DNA of 28,474 nt, taken from a virus. The translations under genes and the position numbers were made by a program. The stretch covers positions 1 to 28,474 of the IMG/VR virus record IMGVR_UViG_3300017743_000083. One strand, written 5' to 3'. Shown here piece after piece: positions 13,578 through 24,000 of the stretch (position 1 is its first letter; each line of letters begins with the position of its first letter). The notes under the pieces are model-generated. The model made no database searches. It worked only from the letters and a program-made list of their open reading frames with translations, and was not told the origin of the DNA.

Positions 13578-13657
13578 TTTTTTCCGTATAGTTTTGTCCA
13601 AGACCAACTATTAATCTTACCTGCGTACTTATTAATTATTTTTAATATTGTTCTCAT
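13565..13657 (-). CDS. Possible 30-residue basic peptide
   Basis: A 30-codon frame starts 4 bases after the stop of the next gene upstream (TAA, ATAG, ATG) and encodes a basic, aromatic peptide containing INKYAGKINSWSWTKLYGKK. No proper ribosome binding site is visible, so translation would rely on coupling. The amphipathic, tryptophan-rich sequence could be membrane-active. Its end overlaps the last arm-type site. The composition looks protein-like rather than random, but at this length the evidence is modest. Confidence 0.4.
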   Translation of the reverse strand: MRTILKIINKYAGKINSWSWTKLYGKKVSN

Positions 13658-13661
13658 CTAT

Positions 13662-13982
13662 TTATCTGAGTAGTGGGTTACTTTGCTCTTCTTTAATCTC
13701 ATTTAATTTGGCTTCCATGTAGGCTATGGCAGCTTCGTTGATTTTAATAAGTGCTTTCATTGCTTGTAAATCTGTTTGTAAGACTTCAAGTTCTTCGCTT
13801 AAACCATCTTTTGATTCTGCAATGCGATCATGAATTTCTGTAAGATCAATTGATTGAACTTTCTTTTTTTCAATGACATCTAGTCTTTGGTTAAATGTAC
13901 CCCAGGTATAAAAGCCACCTCCGATTGCTGAAACCAATGCTATAAGCATTCCCACTGTTTGTAGTTTAGATATTATTTGCAT
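13662..13982 (-). CDS. Membrane-anchored coiled-coil protein, lysis-accessory candidate (106 aa)
   Basis: The protein has one N-terminal transmembrane segment (about residues 8-30, GMLIALVSAIGGGFYTW). A long coiled coil follows (about 35-98) with a basic KKK after the membrane segment and a charged end. This one-membrane, long-helix plan is shared by i-spanin-type (Rz) lysis proteins and by several unknown phage membrane proteins. TGGAG lies 9 bases before the ATG. It overlaps the secreted 618-residue gene by 17 bases. A spanin-like role is only suggested by topology and position; no embedded or following lipoprotein (o-spanin) is evident. Confidence 0.65.
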   Translation of the reverse strand: MQIISKLQTVGMLIALVSAIGGGFYTWGTFNQRLDVIEKKKVQSIDLTEIHDRIAESKDGLSEELEVLQTDLQAMKALIKINEAAIAYMEAKLNEIKEEQSNPLLR

Positions 13983-15822
13983 TTTTTAACTCCATTAATT
14001 TTTTATATGCGTCTTCTGTTTTAATTTTAAGTTTTTCTTTTTTTATTTCATGAGCGGTTACAGGATCATCAACTGACAAAGAAACTTGTTGCTGATATAT
14101 CTCATAATCATAACCGACTAAATCTATTTGCTTAAAGAAATCCATGTTACCGTCAGGGAAGTCTAATTGGTTCTCAAAGAAACTTTCATTAATTGCATTG
14201 TAACTAGCAAGACTTACTTCTTGTTGAATAATATCTCGGCTTAAAATTTCACTGACTACTGACAATGTTACTTCAACTTTTTGTCGTACATTAGTTATCT
14301 TATCGGCAATGGCTTTTTCAATTTGCACAACTTTAGTATCTTCTAGCTCAACTACTTCTTCTTCGACTGATTCGTCAGCGACTTCTGGCTGTTCGACTGG
14401 CTCTTCAACGTCTGCTGTCTCTTGCGGTTGCTCTGCGATAGGCTCCTCTGTAATGGGTGATTCATTCTCAATGGCATTTTCTTCAACTACCTCTTCGTTG
14501 ATAACTTCTTCTTGGTAGGTTTCTTGGATTGGCGTTTCTTCTTGATAGGTTTCTTCATCGGTGCTTGTGGAAAGAATAGGTTCTTCAACCATTGCAATCT
14601 CTTCATTAGAATTTGTTTCAACATAATTATCCTCACTATAGTTGGTTGGTTCATCGATTGGTCCTGTTGAGACATCATCTTGATTATTAAGTGTAGGCTC
14701 ATAGGTTTCAATAAATTCTTCTTGATTAAACTCTTCTTCTTGATATGGATCGGTGTCATTATTTAAAGTTATTAAAGACAACTCATTTTCATTGTCTAGT
14801 GACACACTAGTTTCAAACTCTATTTCAAGTTCAAGATTTTCTTCAACTGTAATATTGTTTGGTTCAAAGTTAATTTCTTCAGCATCGAAGTACTCAACGT
14901 CAAAATAATCGTCAGATATAAGCACAGTTGCTTCATCATAATTAAAATTATCTTCTTCATATGTGTAAAGATCTTCTTCATACTCATATTCAAAATAAGT
15001 AATGTCAGTATTAGGAATATTAAAAATTTCTGTTTCTTCGTTGGGGTCATAAATATCTATCCATTCCTCTACATCTATGCTTTCAATCAATTCTCCCGCT
15101 GCTACAATTTCATCGTTACCGGGACATGCGTTAGGTATCTTTTCATAACAGTAAACTGTATCTACAGAGACCGTGTTTGTGTAAGTATTGTAACTTACAT
15201 TTAGAGAAGGCGATTTCAAATCAACGCCAGCATGACCTCCGTTGTAATTAATTTTAGTATCATCTAAAATATCAAAATCAAACCGAGCGGTTAGAGTTCC
15301 ATGTTGAATATCTGCACTAGGGTTTACAATCAAAGTATTTTGATAAGGATAAAACTGATAGTTATGATTAGTAGTATCTTCTAGAAGTAAAATTTGTGTT
15401 GTACTATCACCATTAGATGTTGTTGCAATTTGTGTCATGGTAAAAGTTGATGGCACTGAGTTCCACCATCGAGCTTGAACACCAAACACACTAGTAAAAC
15501 CACCTTGAAGTTCTTGTAAAGTAAAGTAATCTTGTGAGCTAAGTGTAGTTTGTGCATACGTTCCATCTTTACCTGTCAGATAAAGAGACTCATTACTTAA
15601 ATCACTTGAGTCTGGAAACATAGTTCCAACCCAAGATCCATCAATCCAATTTTCACTAATAAGATTAGAAGTAGTTACAGATGTACCATGCGCGTGATAA
15701 GTAGTTGTCGTGGTGTCCCCTATAGATGGCCAGTCTTCTTGTATCTCAACTAAATCGGCTAAACTATTGGTTACCCAACTTAACAACACCACCAGAGTGG
15801 CTAATGACGTTAGTAGTTTCAT
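13966..15822 (-). CDS. Secreted acidic low-complexity protein (618 aa)
   Basis: A signal peptide (MKLLTSLATLVVLLSWVTNSLA, cleavage probably after residue 22) leads a Thr/Ser/Asn-rich beta-sheet domain (about 25-235) that ends with a close cysteine pair (C225 and C233, VDTVYCYEKIPNACPG). Residues about 245-495 are extremely acidic low complexity rich in Glu, Thr, Pro and Tyr, with recurring ETYQEE. The last 120 residues are helical and not low-complexity. The start at 15822 is backed by AAGAGGA; a longer frame from 15855 would put a basic extension before the signal peptide. It overlaps the 239-residue exported protein by 59 bases. The function is unknown; export to the periplasm or outer surface is likely. 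It could act in late lysis or alter the surface of the lysogen. Confidence 0.75.
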   Translation of the reverse strand: MKLLTSLATLVVLLSWVTNSLADLVEIQEDWPSIGDTTTTTYHAHGTSVTTSNLISENWIDGSWVGTMFPDSSDLSNESLYLTGKDGTYAQTTLSSQDYFTLQELQGGFTSVFGVQARWWNSVPSTFTMTQIATTSNGDSTTQILLLEDTTNHNYQFYPYQNTLIVNPSADIQHGTLTARFDFDILDDTKINYNGGHAGVDLKSPSLNVSYNTYTNTVSVDTVYCYEKIPNACPGNDEIVAAGELIESIDVEEWIDIYDPNEETEIFNIPNTDITYFEYEYEEDLYTYEEDNFNYDEATVLISDDYFDVEYFDAEEINFEPNNITVEENLELEIEFETSVSLDNENELSLITLNNDTDPYQEEEFNQEEFIETYEPTLNNQDDVSTGPIDEPTNYSEDNYVETNSNEEIAMVEEPILSTSTDEETYQEETPIQETYQEEVINEEVVEENAIENESPITEEPIAEQPQETADVEEPVEQPEVADESVEEEVVELEDTKVVQIEKAIADKITNVRQKVEVTLSVVSEILSRDIIQQEVSLASYNAINESFFENQLDFPDGNMDFFKQIDLVGYDYEIYQQQVSLSVDDPVTAHEIKKEKLKIKTEDAYKKLMELKNANNI

Positions 15823-16483
15823 CTTTATTTTCCTCTTGCTCAATTTTTTTATCAACTGAATCTATGTAACGAAGGTCTTTAGTATAAGTCTCATAGTCAG
15901 GTCGTAACTTAGGATACTTTTGATAATGCTCTTCGGCCTGACTTCCAATCAAACCCATGTAAGGACAATGAGTTGAGGCATGAGCCATAGAAAGAAAAAT
16001 TCTTTCATCAGTACATAGCAACGCCAAACTTGCAACTTTCATACCCATTAAGTGTAAAGTTTTAGCAAGTAAAACTAACTCACACGTTAGATCTCTTTGA
16101 TGACTTGCAACTGAAACACCAAGACCAAATTTTTGAATACCACCAGACACTGATGATGTACAAACCATTTGATTCATGTTGCCGATTGCCGCTGCATTAG
16201 CACTAGGCACGACTCTTGTGTCGCCTGTAAAACTGTTATTAGTACTATTAGTGGTGTTAGTAGTAGTGGTGTTAGAAGATGAACCAGATTGATAATTAGT
16301 TGTACTATCTGTTTCTGTATGCATTCCGCCTGTTATGGCAGTATTTGTTCCTGAACTATTTGTTTGTGTATTAGTTGTTGCTTCTGCACCAGTAACGTCT
16401 GCCATTGCTTGATCCATTAACCAACCAAAAACAAACAATACTAATGTGATAATAATTACCATTGTTAATATATTCTTTATCAT
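15764..16483 (-). CDS. Exported Thr/Asn/Ser-rich four-cysteine protein (239 aa)
   Basis: A hydrophobic N-terminal segment (about 4-24, then AMA at 26-28) acts as signal or anchor. It is followed by a Thr/Ser/Asn-rich linker (about 30-85) and a compact domain with C108, C134, C157 and C173 spaced for two disulphides. This domain contains SGGIQKFGLGVSVASHQRDL, LAKTLHLMGMKVASLALLC and HCPYMGLIGSQA. I recall similar proteins, with 'GTNTAITGG' and the four-cysteine domain, recurring in marine phage genomes without known function; this is recall, not a search. The start overlaps the previous stop as ATGA. The gene runs 59 bases into the next. It is probably envelope-located, with the 618-residue protein as a likely partner. 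Confidence 0.75.
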   Translation of the reverse strand: MIKNILTMVIIITLVLFVFGWLMDQAMADVTGAEATTNTQTNSSGTNTAITGGMHTETDSTTNYQSGSSSNTTTTNTTNSTNNSFTGDTRVVPSANAAAIGNMNQMVCTSSVSGGIQKFGLGVSVASHQRDLTCELVLLAKTLHLMGMKVASLALLCTDERIFLSMAHASTHCPYMGLIGSQAEEHYQKYPKLRPDYETYTKDLRYIDSVDKKIEQEENKDETTNVISHSGGVVKLGNQ

Positions 16484-16677
16484 CTTCTTGCTGCCCTTCG
16501 ATATTTTTTTTGTTGTTTACAACACTCACCACGCTGATTTTTATTTACAGTATGGTTAGTGCAAGTTCGTGAGTGATCAGTCATTCGTTCTTGATTCTCT
16601 TTTAAAAAATCAACTAACTGAGTAAAAGTTTTTACTTTGCCTGTGGAGGGGTGAGAGTAATTAGACTTCTTCGCCAT
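16480..16677 (-). CDS. Small basic cysteine-containing protein (65 aa)
   Basis: From MAKKSNYSHPS the 65-residue product contains a helix (TFTQLVDFLKEN) and a basic, cysteine-bearing end (HSRTCTNHTVNKNQRGECCKQQKKYRRAARR). A longer frame from 16722 exists but overlaps the upstream gene by 62 bases and lacks a ribosome binding site; the start at 16677 overlaps it by only 17. The end overlaps the next start (ATGA). Function is unknown; C-x3-H and CC suggest a possible metal site. Confidence 0.55.
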   Translation of the reverse strand: MAKKSNYSHPSTGKVKTFTQLVDFLKENQERMTDHSRTCTNHTVNKNQRGECCKQQKKYRRAARR

Positions 16678-16873
16678 ATCTACTTTCACAATAAAACTCA
16701 AAGCCTTGAAGCTGATCACCATATTCTATTAAAAGTGGTGCTAATAAAGTCACCTTGTTGTCTGCGATAAACTCGTGACAACTCCATGTGTCTTGAAAAG
16801 ATCTTTGTAGGTACTCTCGACTGAATTGTTCACCTTCATAGAACGTCAGCATTATTGTGATTACAAAAAACAT
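16661..16873 (-). CDS. Small exported or membrane protein with two cysteines (70 aa)
   Basis: A short hydrophobic start (MFFVITIMLTF) is followed by a soluble 55-residue part with two cysteines (SCHEFI and FYCES), which could form a disulphide outside the cytoplasm. The start overlaps the stop of the holin candidate as TAATG, showing that the two are coupled. The hydrophobic segment is short for a full membrane anchor, so it could be a weak signal peptide. No family is recognised. Confidence 0.6.
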   Translation of the reverse strand: MFFVITIMLTFYEGEQFSREYLQRSFQDTWSCHEFIADNKVTLLAPLLIEYGDQLQGFEFYCESRYGEEV

Positions 16874-17298
16874 TATTTTTTAACCAACGAACCACCAAAG
16901 TATAAGCCAATAATAGCTGACACTAAGTTAGTATCTAACGGAGTTATAACTAACCCTTTGAGTGGTACCCAATTCATTACGTCTTTGCCTTCAATAAATA
17001 AAAACCCTGGTCTAAATTCTGTAAAGCCCACAACGACTGGTGTGTCTGGTGCAATCAATGGTACGATTTTAGGTAGTACTACGATTGCAAATACAGAGAC
17101 TAATGCAATAATTCTTCTGGTCCATTGGAACCCTTCATTCTCATATTCTCTTGCTTCCTTAAAAGCTGCTGTTTGTACTTCAGCTCTGGCCAATAACATT
17201 TTTTGTTCTGCTTGTTTGGCTTTAATATTTTGTGACCATATACTCATAACTCCACCTAACACGGTTGAGCCGAGCATGGTAATCATCTCGAACGGCAT
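16873..17298 (-). CDS. Three-transmembrane holin candidate (141 aa)
   Basis: Three hydrophobic segments are visible: about residues 5-20 (ITMLGSTVLGGVMSIW), 62-84 (IIALVSVFAIVVLPKIVPLIAP) and 117-136 (DTNLVSAIIGLYFGGSLV). An Ala/Gln/Glu-rich helix joins the first two (KAKQAEQKMLLARAEVQTAAF). Length and layout fit the three-pass holin type found in gene transfer agents and marine phages, which form the inner membrane lesion at lysis. TAGGAGA at about 8 bases before the ATG supports the start. It lies between the HNH gene and a set of exported small proteins. No endolysin is found beside it, which weakens but does not exclude the assignment. Confidence 0.65.
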   Translation of the reverse strand: MPFEMITMLGSTVLGGVMSIWSQNIKAKQAEQKMLLARAEVQTAAFKEAREYENEGFQWTRRIIALVSVFAIVVLPKIVPLIAPDTPVVVGFTEFRPGFLFIEGKDVMNWVPLKGLVITPLDTNLVSAIIGLYFGGSLVKK

Positions 17299-17309
17299 TT
17301 TGTTTTCTC

Positions 17310-17789
17310 CTAGTTATTTTTTGAAATTAATTTGCAAAGTTTAATAAAGTCTTTTTGCTTTAAGTCATTCTTTGCAACATTCACATCGGCACATACCAAC
17401 TGAACATTTTTTTTTGTGTAACCCTTGTCGCTGTTAATGCGATCAATACTCATATTGGTATTGCATTTTTTTTTTAAACCAATAATCCGGGTCATAGGCC
17501 TATGTGATAAGGCACACAAACCTTTTTGTTTTTTTAATAATTTTAATAAGAACTCAACATCAACCGCTATCGGTATGTTACCGTGGCGATTAGATCTTTT
17601 ACTGTGACTAATTTTTCTTCTTAAAAATGAAGCATCGCTTCTAGCATAACGCTCTTGCATTTGTTTTTGTTTGCAAATTTTACAAGCGTCAATGGTCGGA
17701 GTTTTCCTATGAGTATTATTAACATAAAATTCTTGTACTGCTTTTTCTTTTTTACAAATACGGCAAACGTGCCTTCTTTGATGAAGCAT
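17310..17789 (-). CDS. HNH / endonuclease VII-like nuclease (159 aa)
   Basis: The N-terminus carries a zinc knuckle (C9, C12, C36, C39) typical of phage HNH nucleases. The C-terminal part has CALSHRP (92-98), then SIDRINSDKGYTKKNVQLVC (114-133) and N137...K140, the usual pattern of HNH homing endonucleases of 'SxDRIxxxxGYxxxNVQ' type. Such enzymes nick or cut DNA and often spread as free-standing homing genes between phages. It sits between the holin candidate and the 78-residue gene, interrupting an otherwise continuous lysis and late cluster. Its ribosome binding site is weak. Confidence 0.85.
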   Translation of the reverse strand: MLHQRRHVCRICKKEKAVQEFYVNNTHRKTPTIDACKICKQKQMQERYARSDASFLRRKISHSKRSNRHGNIPIAVDVEFLLKLLKKQKGLCALSHRPMTRIIGLKKKCNTNMSIDRINSDKGYTKKNVQLVCADVNVAKNDLKQKDFIKLCKLISKNN

Positions 17790-17818
17790 TCATAAACCAA
17801 ACCGAGCGTCCAGTTTGT

Positions 17819-18055
17819 TTAAAATATCAGACCAAACATAGATTGGACTGTATCTGCAAATATTACTGACAACATTATAGCAAATCCAACAGCTAATTTA
17901 TAGAGTTGGTTAACACTTTTCTTTAATTCCTGTACCTCAATTGAGAGGTTTTCCATTTGATTGTCGCGCATAATTAATACTTCCTGTGATAGTAGTGCAA
18001 CCTTCTTATCTAATTCGATGATTGCTTCTCGATTTTGTTGTGATTGGGTAGCCAT
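17819..18055 (-). CDS. Coiled-coil protein with C-terminal membrane segment (78 aa)
   Basis: Residues about 5-50 form a coiled coil (REAIIELDKKVALLSQEVL...IEVQELKKSVNQL), and the last 27 residues are hydrophobic (KLAVGFAIMLSVIFADTVQ). This plan is like XhlA-type holin-associated proteins, so it may help the holin at the inner membrane; it could also be a structural membrane-contact protein. The ATG follows the stop of the giant virion protein with no gap (TAA-ATG), so translation is coupled. Confidence 0.7.
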   Translation of the reverse strand: MATQSQQNREAIIELDKKVALLSQEVLIMRDNQMENLSIEVQELKKSVNQLYKLAVGFAIMLSVIFADTVQSMFGLIF

Positions 18056-21000
18056 TTACTTCATATCCTTTATATATTTTAAATATTCTGGTCGTTGAGA
18101 TTTTCTTAATTTCTTAACTGTGTTGATTGCCCTAGGATTTCTAAGGTTTCTAAACATTCTGCGGATGTAACCATTGTTAATAGGAATATCATCCTCTCGT
18201 GCTTCAGTTCGAATACGATTTAATTCTTCTCTAAACTTTTCAGGATCAGTTTTAGCATAACGTGTATATACATATGCCATGTCGGTATAAACTTTTTTGG
18301 TTTCACGATCTAAATTGTTATCATCAAACATTAATAGTTCATTTAAGTCAGACTCTAATGAGAACTTAGTAGGGCGACCACCAATCATATAGTTGAATAC
18401 ATCAAGTCTAGATACTTTATTACTAACTACTTGCCCTGATTTGTAACCACTAGTGTAAACAATATTAGATGGACTGGCTAAGTTCTTCATAACTGTTTCA
18501 GCATACAATTGTAACGTACTCATATCGGTTGTCGCTAATACTGCCAAGTCTTGACCGCCTGCTAACATCTCAATACCTTTTAGTGGTTTACCAATACCAC
18601 TTGTGATGTTAACTGTTTGATCACCAAAAGTAGCACCAGCTTCTTGTAGTTTACGAGCGTTAATTAAAGTAGATATAAACGGACCTTTAAATTGATCCAT
18701 TAAGTTATCACCGATACTCAAACGATCATTGTAAGGAATAAATCTATTACCTAAACCAACCCTAGATGATATATCTTGGCCAACTAAAGTAGGTAAACCT
18801 TTAACAAAAAGATCACCCATCATACCAGTGGCTTCACCGTTAGCATGAGCATCTAAATTAGTACGCATTAAAAATTTAACTGGTGAATATTCATCACCGA
18901 ATAAGGATCTGATTAACCAATCAAGTGCTTGTAAACCAGGTAAGCCTAATGCTCCCGCTAGTATATAAATGTGTAGTAATTGTTTTAACATTACCTTACG
19001 CATCTCTTTAATTCTAGCGACTGCTTCTTCGGCAGTCTCAATAGTGCCATCGTCTTTTTCTAAACGAGTTTTTGGATTAAATGGATTGAGTTCAGCATCT
19101 TTCCATATACCTAAAGTAAATGCAGTTTGTTTGAATAAGAAGTTTTTAAATTGAGTTCCAACTTTTAAACCTTTTATTCTTAAAATTTTTGATGTATCAG
19201 ATTTGTCATAGAAGAACTGTGTATCGTTCCACGCTTTTTGGCCATCAAATCTAGCTTGTTTTTCTGTCTTGCCGTTGTTGGTAGCTCTAGTATGTCCTGC
19301 CGTATAAGCCATCATACGGTTAAAGACTTCTGCTTTTTGAAATAAGAACATAGAGTACTTAGCAATAGTGCCACGATCTAAATTCATTTCAGTACCATCA
19401 GTAAATAGACCTTGGTCTACATCTACACCACCTTCATCAAATCTTTGATCCCACATAGTAGTAAACTCAGTGTCAGTACCAGTCATTTTACCACGAGTAT
19501 AACGTGAAAGAATTCCATACGATTGTACTATTTCGCTGTAACTATAAAGTGCTGAAGTATTAATAACAGTTTGCGATAAGTTAACAATCGGTGATAGTAA
19601 GTTCATAAACATACCTAATTTAGTATGTGCTGAGATACCTAAAATTGCTTGTATAGTAGGATCAAAAACTTTAGTTGATCCATCTTCGGATACTATACCT
19701 GCGTCTGAAGAGGCTTTTACTCTGCCGTAGACCATCATTCCTAACGGTACACCTATAATTAAACCAATAACAGGAGCGCCAAAAATACCTACGACACCTG
19801 CAGCTCCTAATCCTGTCATACCAGAATAAAGTGTTGCTCGATCTAAGCCTTTAACTTTACCTTTAGTTAAGGTGTCAATACTATTATCAACTGTATTAAA
19901 AAATGAATCAAATACACTATCAAATGTATTTTCGAAACCGCCTTCAACATTACTAATGTCATTGATAAAGTTTCTAAATTCGTCTTTCATTAAGTTATCA
20001 ACTGATGAATACTTTCCATCGTCTAATGCTTGTTGTATTTCATTAGCGTCATATTTCATTTCATCTAATATTAAGAAACGCATGACGTTTTGAATATGTG
20101 AACCTAATATCTTTTGAGTGTCAGTTGAGTAACCTTCAGCACCTAATCGTTCTTTTTCAAATGAAGCGGTAACTCTTCTATCACCCATTTTAACATTTAA
20201 GTCTCTATTAATTTGAGCTAATGATTGTCTACCTGTTCTAACATCTTCTAATTGATCCGCAGTTAAAGATACTGCTAACTTTTCAATTGTTTTATCATTA
20301 AGTATAGTTGCACTGACAGCACTGTCAGCCCAAGTTGTTCCTCTATTTACAACAACAATTTTATCGTCTTTATACTTAGGGTTAGCTTCAATAAAATTTT
20401 CCGCTGCTTGTCTTGCTTGAGCGTCTGTATCAAAATAACCTTGCTCACTAAATATGTTTTTAACTTTACCGTCCGCGCTAACAATTCTAACACTATGACT
20501 ACCAAACCATATATGAGGCAGATAACCATCATTAGTTTTAATATCAAACTCAGGTTTTATTCTAGAGTTCTCAATATCAATCATTACAATTTGACGATTT
20601 AATTCTAATTGATATGGGTTACTATTTTTGTAACCTCTCTTATAACCAATCTCTTTTTCAATTTCTCTAATACGATCGTTTAGTCTATTAATATTTTCTT
20701 CTCTAAGTTTAGCTTTCTCAGCGTTTCTTAATTTAGGAGTACGATAAACTCTTTTAAGTTCATTATATATTTCTTCACGTTCCTTTAAAGATTCAATAAT
20801 ATCAATCTCGGCTCTTTCTGCTTCAAAATCAGCTTTAGCTTTAGCTATAGCTATTTCTTGAGCTGCTTTCACTGCATCACTTTCCATGATTAATTTTTCT
20901 AATTGTTTGCCGTTTGGGTTATTAACTTCTGGAAAATCTTTTTTAGTAAACTTCATTGACCAACCGTCAGGAAGTGCTACTACATAACCTAATATATTTT

Positions 21001-24000
21001 TAGTCTTAGGATCTTTAATACGTTCAACAATTTCAACTTTACCTGCATCTTTAAACTTAGGTGTTTCAAGACTATCAAATGTTTTTTTTACGTCAGCTAA
21101 TAAGTCGTTTAATCTTTTAGTAGCTTTAGGTCTGATGTTGTCGTTGTGTTCGTTAATTAATGTACCAAGTTCATCAAGGGTGTTACGAGTTTCATTGTAA
21201 CCATCAATACCTTCTTTAGTTAACTTGATTGTTTTATCACCAATAACAATACCTTCTTGTAATTCTGCTAATGAGTACTTTTTACCTTGGCGATCACCTT
21301 CCACTATAACTGCGGATACATCTGCACGTTCAGCTTCAGGAACTTTACGCCAAACATCATTGTATCGCTTAAAGATACGACTCATTTTTGAGGTTACACT
21401 TTGTGTATTAAATTGAAATTTTTCTATAACTTTTCTAACTTGAGGATAGACATAAGTACCATCAGGATTACGCATACTCCAAAGTTTTAACGGGCTTTGT
21501 ACCCACTTTAAAAAATTTACTTTCCATTTCTTAGGTGCTTTCTTATCTGAAGTACCATCACCGTCACCGCTATCACTTTCAACACCAGCTTCATCAGGCA
21601 CAATTGGCTCTGCAAGTTCTGCAAGTTTTTCTTCTTCAGTCATCTCATCCACTATAACTTTAGCTTCTGCCTCAGTACGTTCAACGGACTTTTCAACTGC
21701 TTCAACAATTTCTGGGTCTTCTATAATTTTACTTATGGGTAAACCATCTTTTAACTCACCGTTAAAACCAATATTAGTGTCTATGGATCTGTCAATGACA
21801 CCTTCAAAGCCTAAAGGTTGATTTCTATCTTCAACAACCCCCAACTCATTCATGACAAATCGTTCATCTAAATACTTTTGAATTCTTTTATCTGTAATAT
21901 TAAACGGAGCTTTCTCATTTGGAACTCCATATCGGCTTGTTGCCTTTTGATCTTCAGCCGTATCAAAACGACCCCACGATGTAAAATTACTTCTTATACC
22001 AGGAGGTGGTTGTTTGTTAGGGTAATCGTGCGCCCACAATGGATTTTGTGATCTTGTCTCATACATTTTACTAATGCTGTCAACTGGAGTAATTGTCTTA
22101 AATAGGCGTTTCCAAAACTCTGCAACTTTTGCAAAAAATTTTTCTGATAAAGTTTTTGGTGGAATATTAGTTAATGCCCAACGTGAACTTTGTTCAGCAA
22201 ACCATTCTGCAAAACTCCCATGATATACTTGATCCTTATTTGGTATGTTATAGTCACGTTTTTTACTTGGTCTCTCAACACCACCGCTAACAACAGTTCC
22301 ACCATATTTAACTTCATAATTTTGAAAGTCAGTAATGTCTTTCATCAACGCATCATTATTAAAACTACCATCGCTGTTGCGATATATCTCAGCAGTATGT
22401 TGATTTCCAGCAAAAGCAGCTAACCTACTTAAAGGGTTACTTTTAGTAAACGTTAAGTTCTGATATGTTTTACCTATTTGTAAATATTTAAGATAATCAA
22501 GAAGAACTGCTCTTTTAGTTGCAGTATCAGAATTGTTAAACAATTCCCATTCCATAATATGACCAACTTCATGAGCCACTGTTGAAAGAATACTCATGTC
22601 GTCAACAGATCTATTTAAATCAGCTTCATTAAAAGTATCAAACATACGTTTAATTTGGTAACTTGTTGAGCTAGTGTCTAAATTAATAGTGTATGTTTTA
22701 TTTATTTCAAAATCGGGACCAAATTCATGTTGTATATGTCCTGCAAATTTTTTCTGTGCGCGTCCAACTATATAAACATTACCACGGGTTAAACCTTGTT
22801 CAGATAATTCATTCTTAAATTTTGCCCGTCTTTTATCACTGCTTGGATTTGCGTAAACACTATGTTTTTTTGCAACTTTTTCTGTCAAATGTCCATTACC
22901 ATCTCGGTCTTTATCGGTAGTAACAAATATATTAATGTTGCTCATATTTAATTTTGCTAACATCTGTTCCATATATTCTAATGCATAACTTGGAACTGTA
23001 TCTGTACCGACAACTTTGCCATCTAATGTGTCCCCAAATGGACCAAACTTAGGTGTCGATTTAGTTGGAACTGCTGGCCCTTTAGTTTTCTTCTTAACAA
23101 CTTTTTTTTCTTCTTGACCAAAAGTATTTGACCAAGAGCGTTTGTCATACTCTAACCTAGTGCCATCAGGTAAAAAGATATCTACAATTTCGTTACTGGC
23201 TTCATCAATTTGAGATTTTTGTTTAGCTCTTACCGCGGGCTTGTTTCGATCTGTGCCTTCTTCTACAAATTGTATCGGAATTGCATTAATACCTTCTTCA
23301 ATATAACTGTTTAAGTTATTAAGGTTATCTTGAGTATCATTTATTATATAACGGCTTCCAGTTTTACCGGGCATTTTAGTAACTATAATTTGTGGAATAT
23401 TTGCCCCACCAACATTTGATTGATTATCAAAATCTTGAAATGTAAATCTTGAATCAGAATTACTACCAGCTAATTGAAAAGCCCCTACACCAGATCGTAA
23501 TTGCGCTCTAGTTGGATCAATAAATTTAGATTTTAAATTAAATGATTTAGCTAAATTTTCTGCTTGAGCTTTAGTAATAAACCCTACTTTACCGATAAAC
23601 TTACCTTTAAGATCTTTTTTATCAATGGCTGCTCTAGTAGAATTTTGATCTGCTGAATTTTTATTAGCAGCTCTTGCACGTTGTACAGAAGGTCTGTTGT
23701 CTATCGTATAATAGCCATCATCAAGTATAGTTGTCGCTGTATCTGCTATATCTTTTGGATCTAGTTCTTCAACAGTTTCTTTTACCGCTTTAGTTTCAGC
23801 AGTTGGTTTATTATAGATGCCTCTTTTTTCAGCTTCTTTTTTAAGAGCAAAACCGTCACGCATTGCACTGTAATAAGTGTCTTGTCCTGCACCAAACTTA
23901 TCACTTGTTTTTTTACGGTCTTTAATTCTTGTTCTTCTATCTGCAAGAAGTGCTAATAATTGTTCATTAGATAAATCTTTAGGTTTGATTTTAGTTTCTT

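Noticed and set aside
14309-14518. Ser/Thr-rich open + strand frame
   Set aside because: It is the antisense reading of the GAA/GAG-rich acidic segment of the secreted protein, which automatically gives TCT/TCA serine codons.
16826-17344. Open + strand frame of 172 codons opposite the holin candidate
   Set aside because: It is antisense to a gene with a strong ribosome binding site and coupled neighbours, has no ribosome binding site of its own, and its hydrophobic content mirrors the membrane segments of the opposite strand.
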